From positions 1 to 13,147 of the forward strand of contig CAKUYG010000045.1 in the NCBI GenBank assembly GCA_934702165.1: a DNA stretch of 13,147 nucleotides, given 5' to 3'. This stretch comes from an uncultured Bacteroidales bacterium. Its GTDB lineage: Bacteria; Bacteroidota; Bacteroidia; Bacteroidales; UBA932. How positions within the stretch are numbered: position 1 is the stretch's first letter; every line of letters starts with the position of its first letter. This document shows, in pieces, positions 11,668 through 13,147 of the stretch. The position numbers were made by a program, and so were the translations under genes. Below the pieces are notes generated by a model, which saw only the letters and a program-made list of their open reading frames with translations, had not been told where the DNA came from and searched no databases.

Positions 11668-13147
11668 ATGAAACTCAAGCTTTTCATACTCTGCACCATC
11701 TCGGCGGTGCTGCTCAGCCTGCCTTGGCTGGCGCCGCACACCGGGGCTCTAGCCCTTGTAGGTTTCGTGCCTCTGCTGCTTGCTGACTATGCGGCCGATG
11801 AGACAGGGGTGCGCAAGTTTTTCTTCTATTATCTCTGGACATTCATTCTCTGGAACGCCCTGACCACGTTCTGGGTTTGCAACGCCACCGTGGGAGGCGG
11901 GATTTTCGCGATTGTCGCCAATGCCCTCCAGATGGCGGTGGTGTGGGCTCTGTTCCGTCTTGCCAAGCGGCACCTCGGAGGCGCGGTGCCGTATATATTC
12001 CTGGCTGTGACGTGGATAGCTTGGGAGAGGAAGTATTTTTCCGTGGACATATCCTGGCCGTGGCTTGTGCTGGGCAACGCTTTTGCGCGCAGCACGCACA
12101 GCATCCAGTGGTATGAGTACACCGGCACGCTCGGGGGTTCTCTGTGGATATGGGTGACCAACCTCGGTTTCTTCGGACTTATAAAGGCTCTGGGCACCGG
12201 GGCGTGGGGCTGCTGGACCCGTTGGGCGAGGATCTGCTCGGCTGCGGGACTCTGCCTTGCCGTGGCCGGTCCGCTCGTGCTGTCCTCCGTCATCTACCGC
12301 AACTATCAGGAGAAGTCCGAAGGGGAGGTCAAGGTCATAATAGGCCAGACCAACTTCGACCCTTACCATAAATACAAGCTGGTGAGCCAGGCCGACCAGA
12401 ACAAGGCCATGGTCTCCATCTTCGAGTCGGCCCTCGACAAAGACAGGGACAGCTCTTCGCGTGTGCTGCTTGTGGCGCCGGAGACCATCACTTCCGATGT
12501 GGTGCTCAATCATCTGGAATCGTCTCCGACTGTGCGGACGTTCCGTGGCATGCTGGACAGGCATCCGCGTGCAGAGCTGCTTTTCGGGGCCAGCAGCTAC
12601 AGGACTTACCCTGCCGGGCAGAAGCCTTCAGTCCTGGCGCGCAAGTACGGTGACGGCTGGGTGACCTCGCACAACAGCGCCATCGTCCTTGATTCGGCCG
12701 GAAGGAGCGAGGTGTATCTCAAGAGCCGGCTGGTGGTCGGCACGGAACTGACCCCGTACCCTAAGATCTTCGTGCCGCTTGATGAGAAACTTTCGGACAT
12801 TTTCGGAGTAGGTGGCCTGATGGGACGCTGCGAGGGTCAGAGCGAGGCTTCTGTCCTGCATTTCGACGGGATTCCGTTCGGCTGCGCCGTCTGCTATGAG
12901 TCGATATACGGTGAGTATTGCACGGAATATGTGCGCAAAGGTGCCAAGATGATGACTGTCATCACAAATGACGGCTGGTGGGGAGACACTCCCGGTTACA
13001 GGCAGCATCTGAGTTATTCGTGCCTGAGGGCCATCGAGCTGCGCCGTGATATCGCACGCAGCGCCAACACGGGCATCTCCTGCATCATCGACCAGAGGGG
13101 CGACATCCTTGAGCGCACCCCTTGGTGGGAGGAGGCCACCATCACTT
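11668..13147 (+). CDS. lnt: Apolipoprotein N-acyltransferase, C-terminus cut off by the window edge
   Basis: About 493 residues are visible; the family is usually 500-540 long, so little is missing. The first about 220 residues hold the membrane segments (KLFILCTISAVLLSLPWLAP, PWLVLGNAFARS); the rest is the periplasmic nitrilase-type domain with the catalytic triad Glu272 (VAPET), Lys352 (VYLKSRLV) and Cys409 (GCAVCYESIYGEY). The TNDGWWGDTPGYRQHL and RSANTGISCIIDQRG blocks are typical. Lnt adds the third acyl chain to the N-terminal cysteine of lipoproteins, the last step of maturation. The usual LVPFGEY stretch after Lys is LVVGTELTPY here. The gene is preceded by rluD one base away, in the same operon. 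The lipoprotein at 1-378 would be a substrate in the same cell. Confidence 0.93.
   Translation, partial: MKLKLFILCTISAVLLSLPWLAPHTGALALVGFVPLLLADYAADETGVRKFFFYYLWTFILWNALTTFWVCNATVGGGIFAIVANALQMAVVWALFRLAKRHLGGAVPYIFLAVTWIAWERKYFSVDISWPWLVLGNAFARSTHSIQWYEYTGTLGGSLWIWVTNLGFFGLIKALGTGAWGCWTRWARICSAAGLCLAVAGPLVLSSVIYRNYQEKSEGEVKVIIGQTNFDPYHKYKLVSQADQNKAMVSIFESALDKDRDSSSRVLLVAPETITSDVVLNHLESSPTVRTFRGMLDRHPRAELLFGASSYRTYPAGQKPSVLARKYGDGWVTSHNSAIVLDSAGRSEVYLKSRLVVGTELTPYPKIFVPLDEKLSDIFGVGGLMGRCEGQSEASVLHFDGIPFGCAVCYESIYGEYCTEYVRKGAKMMTVITNDGWWGDTPGYRQHLSYSCLRAIELRRDIARSANTGISCIIDQRGDILERTPWWEEATIT

Noticed and set aside
11749..12564. 271-codon minus-strand frame opposite lnt
   Set aside because: It is rich in Arg, Pro and His as expected from the complement of GC-rich code, with no recognisable domain.
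1..13147. tRNA genes, CRISPR arrays, insertion sequences or prophage borders
   Set aside because: No cloverleaf, spaced direct repeats, transposase motifs or terminal inverted repeats were seen; the gaps are short and explained by promoters and hairpins.

Overview
The window reads as chromosome of a Bacteroidota bacterium, most likely order Bacteroidales. Three observations support this. Perfect Bacteroidota-type -7 boxes (TAnnTTTG) lie ahead of several genes, two of them with a TTTG -33 box 19-21 bases upstream. Almost every gene lacks a Shine-Dalgarno sequence. The proteins (SerRS, RuvC, Lnt, CarboxypepD_reg/outer-membrane barrel protein, stand-alone PASTA protein, lipoprotein) have the lineage's typical form. 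Coding GC is fairly high, which would suit a Rikenellaceae/Alistipes-like genome, but family rank is a guess.

Layout. Bases 1-530 (minus strand): a 45-residue protein (393-530) followed after 14 bases by a lipoprotein cut off by the window edge (1-378). A divergent gap with a 10-bp tandem repeat, an AT-dinucleotide run and a promoter leads to a membrane acyltransferase (826-1971, plus). It converges through two hairpins on rpsU (2129-2323, minus). Upstream of rpsU, on the same strand, an archaeal-type AAA/STAND-like ATPase (3091-4245) and a class III, zinc-less sirtuin (2378-3094) overlap by 4 bases. A divergent promoter region (4268-4313) separates them from rplU-rpmA (plus). Next come a terminator-like structure, serS, ruvC (overlapping serS by 8 bases, TTG start) and a 980-residue outer-membrane barrel protein. 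A compact terminator/promoter element (9844-9875) then precedes a PASTA protein, rluD and lnt (lnt runs off the right edge).

How the genes relate. Most of the window is core information processing and envelope biology: L21, L27 and S21 of the ribosome, seryl-tRNA charging, Holliday-junction resolution, 23S pseudouridylation and lipoprotein N-acylation. The most informative regulatory signals are three. The only extended Shine-Dalgarno sequence is in front of rpsU, as expected for S21 autoregulation in this phylum. An attenuator-like pair of alternative helices lies between rpmA and serS. A possible structured leader precedes rplU. The least understood parts are the small-protein/lipoprotein pair and the translationally coupled ATPase-sirtuin pair.
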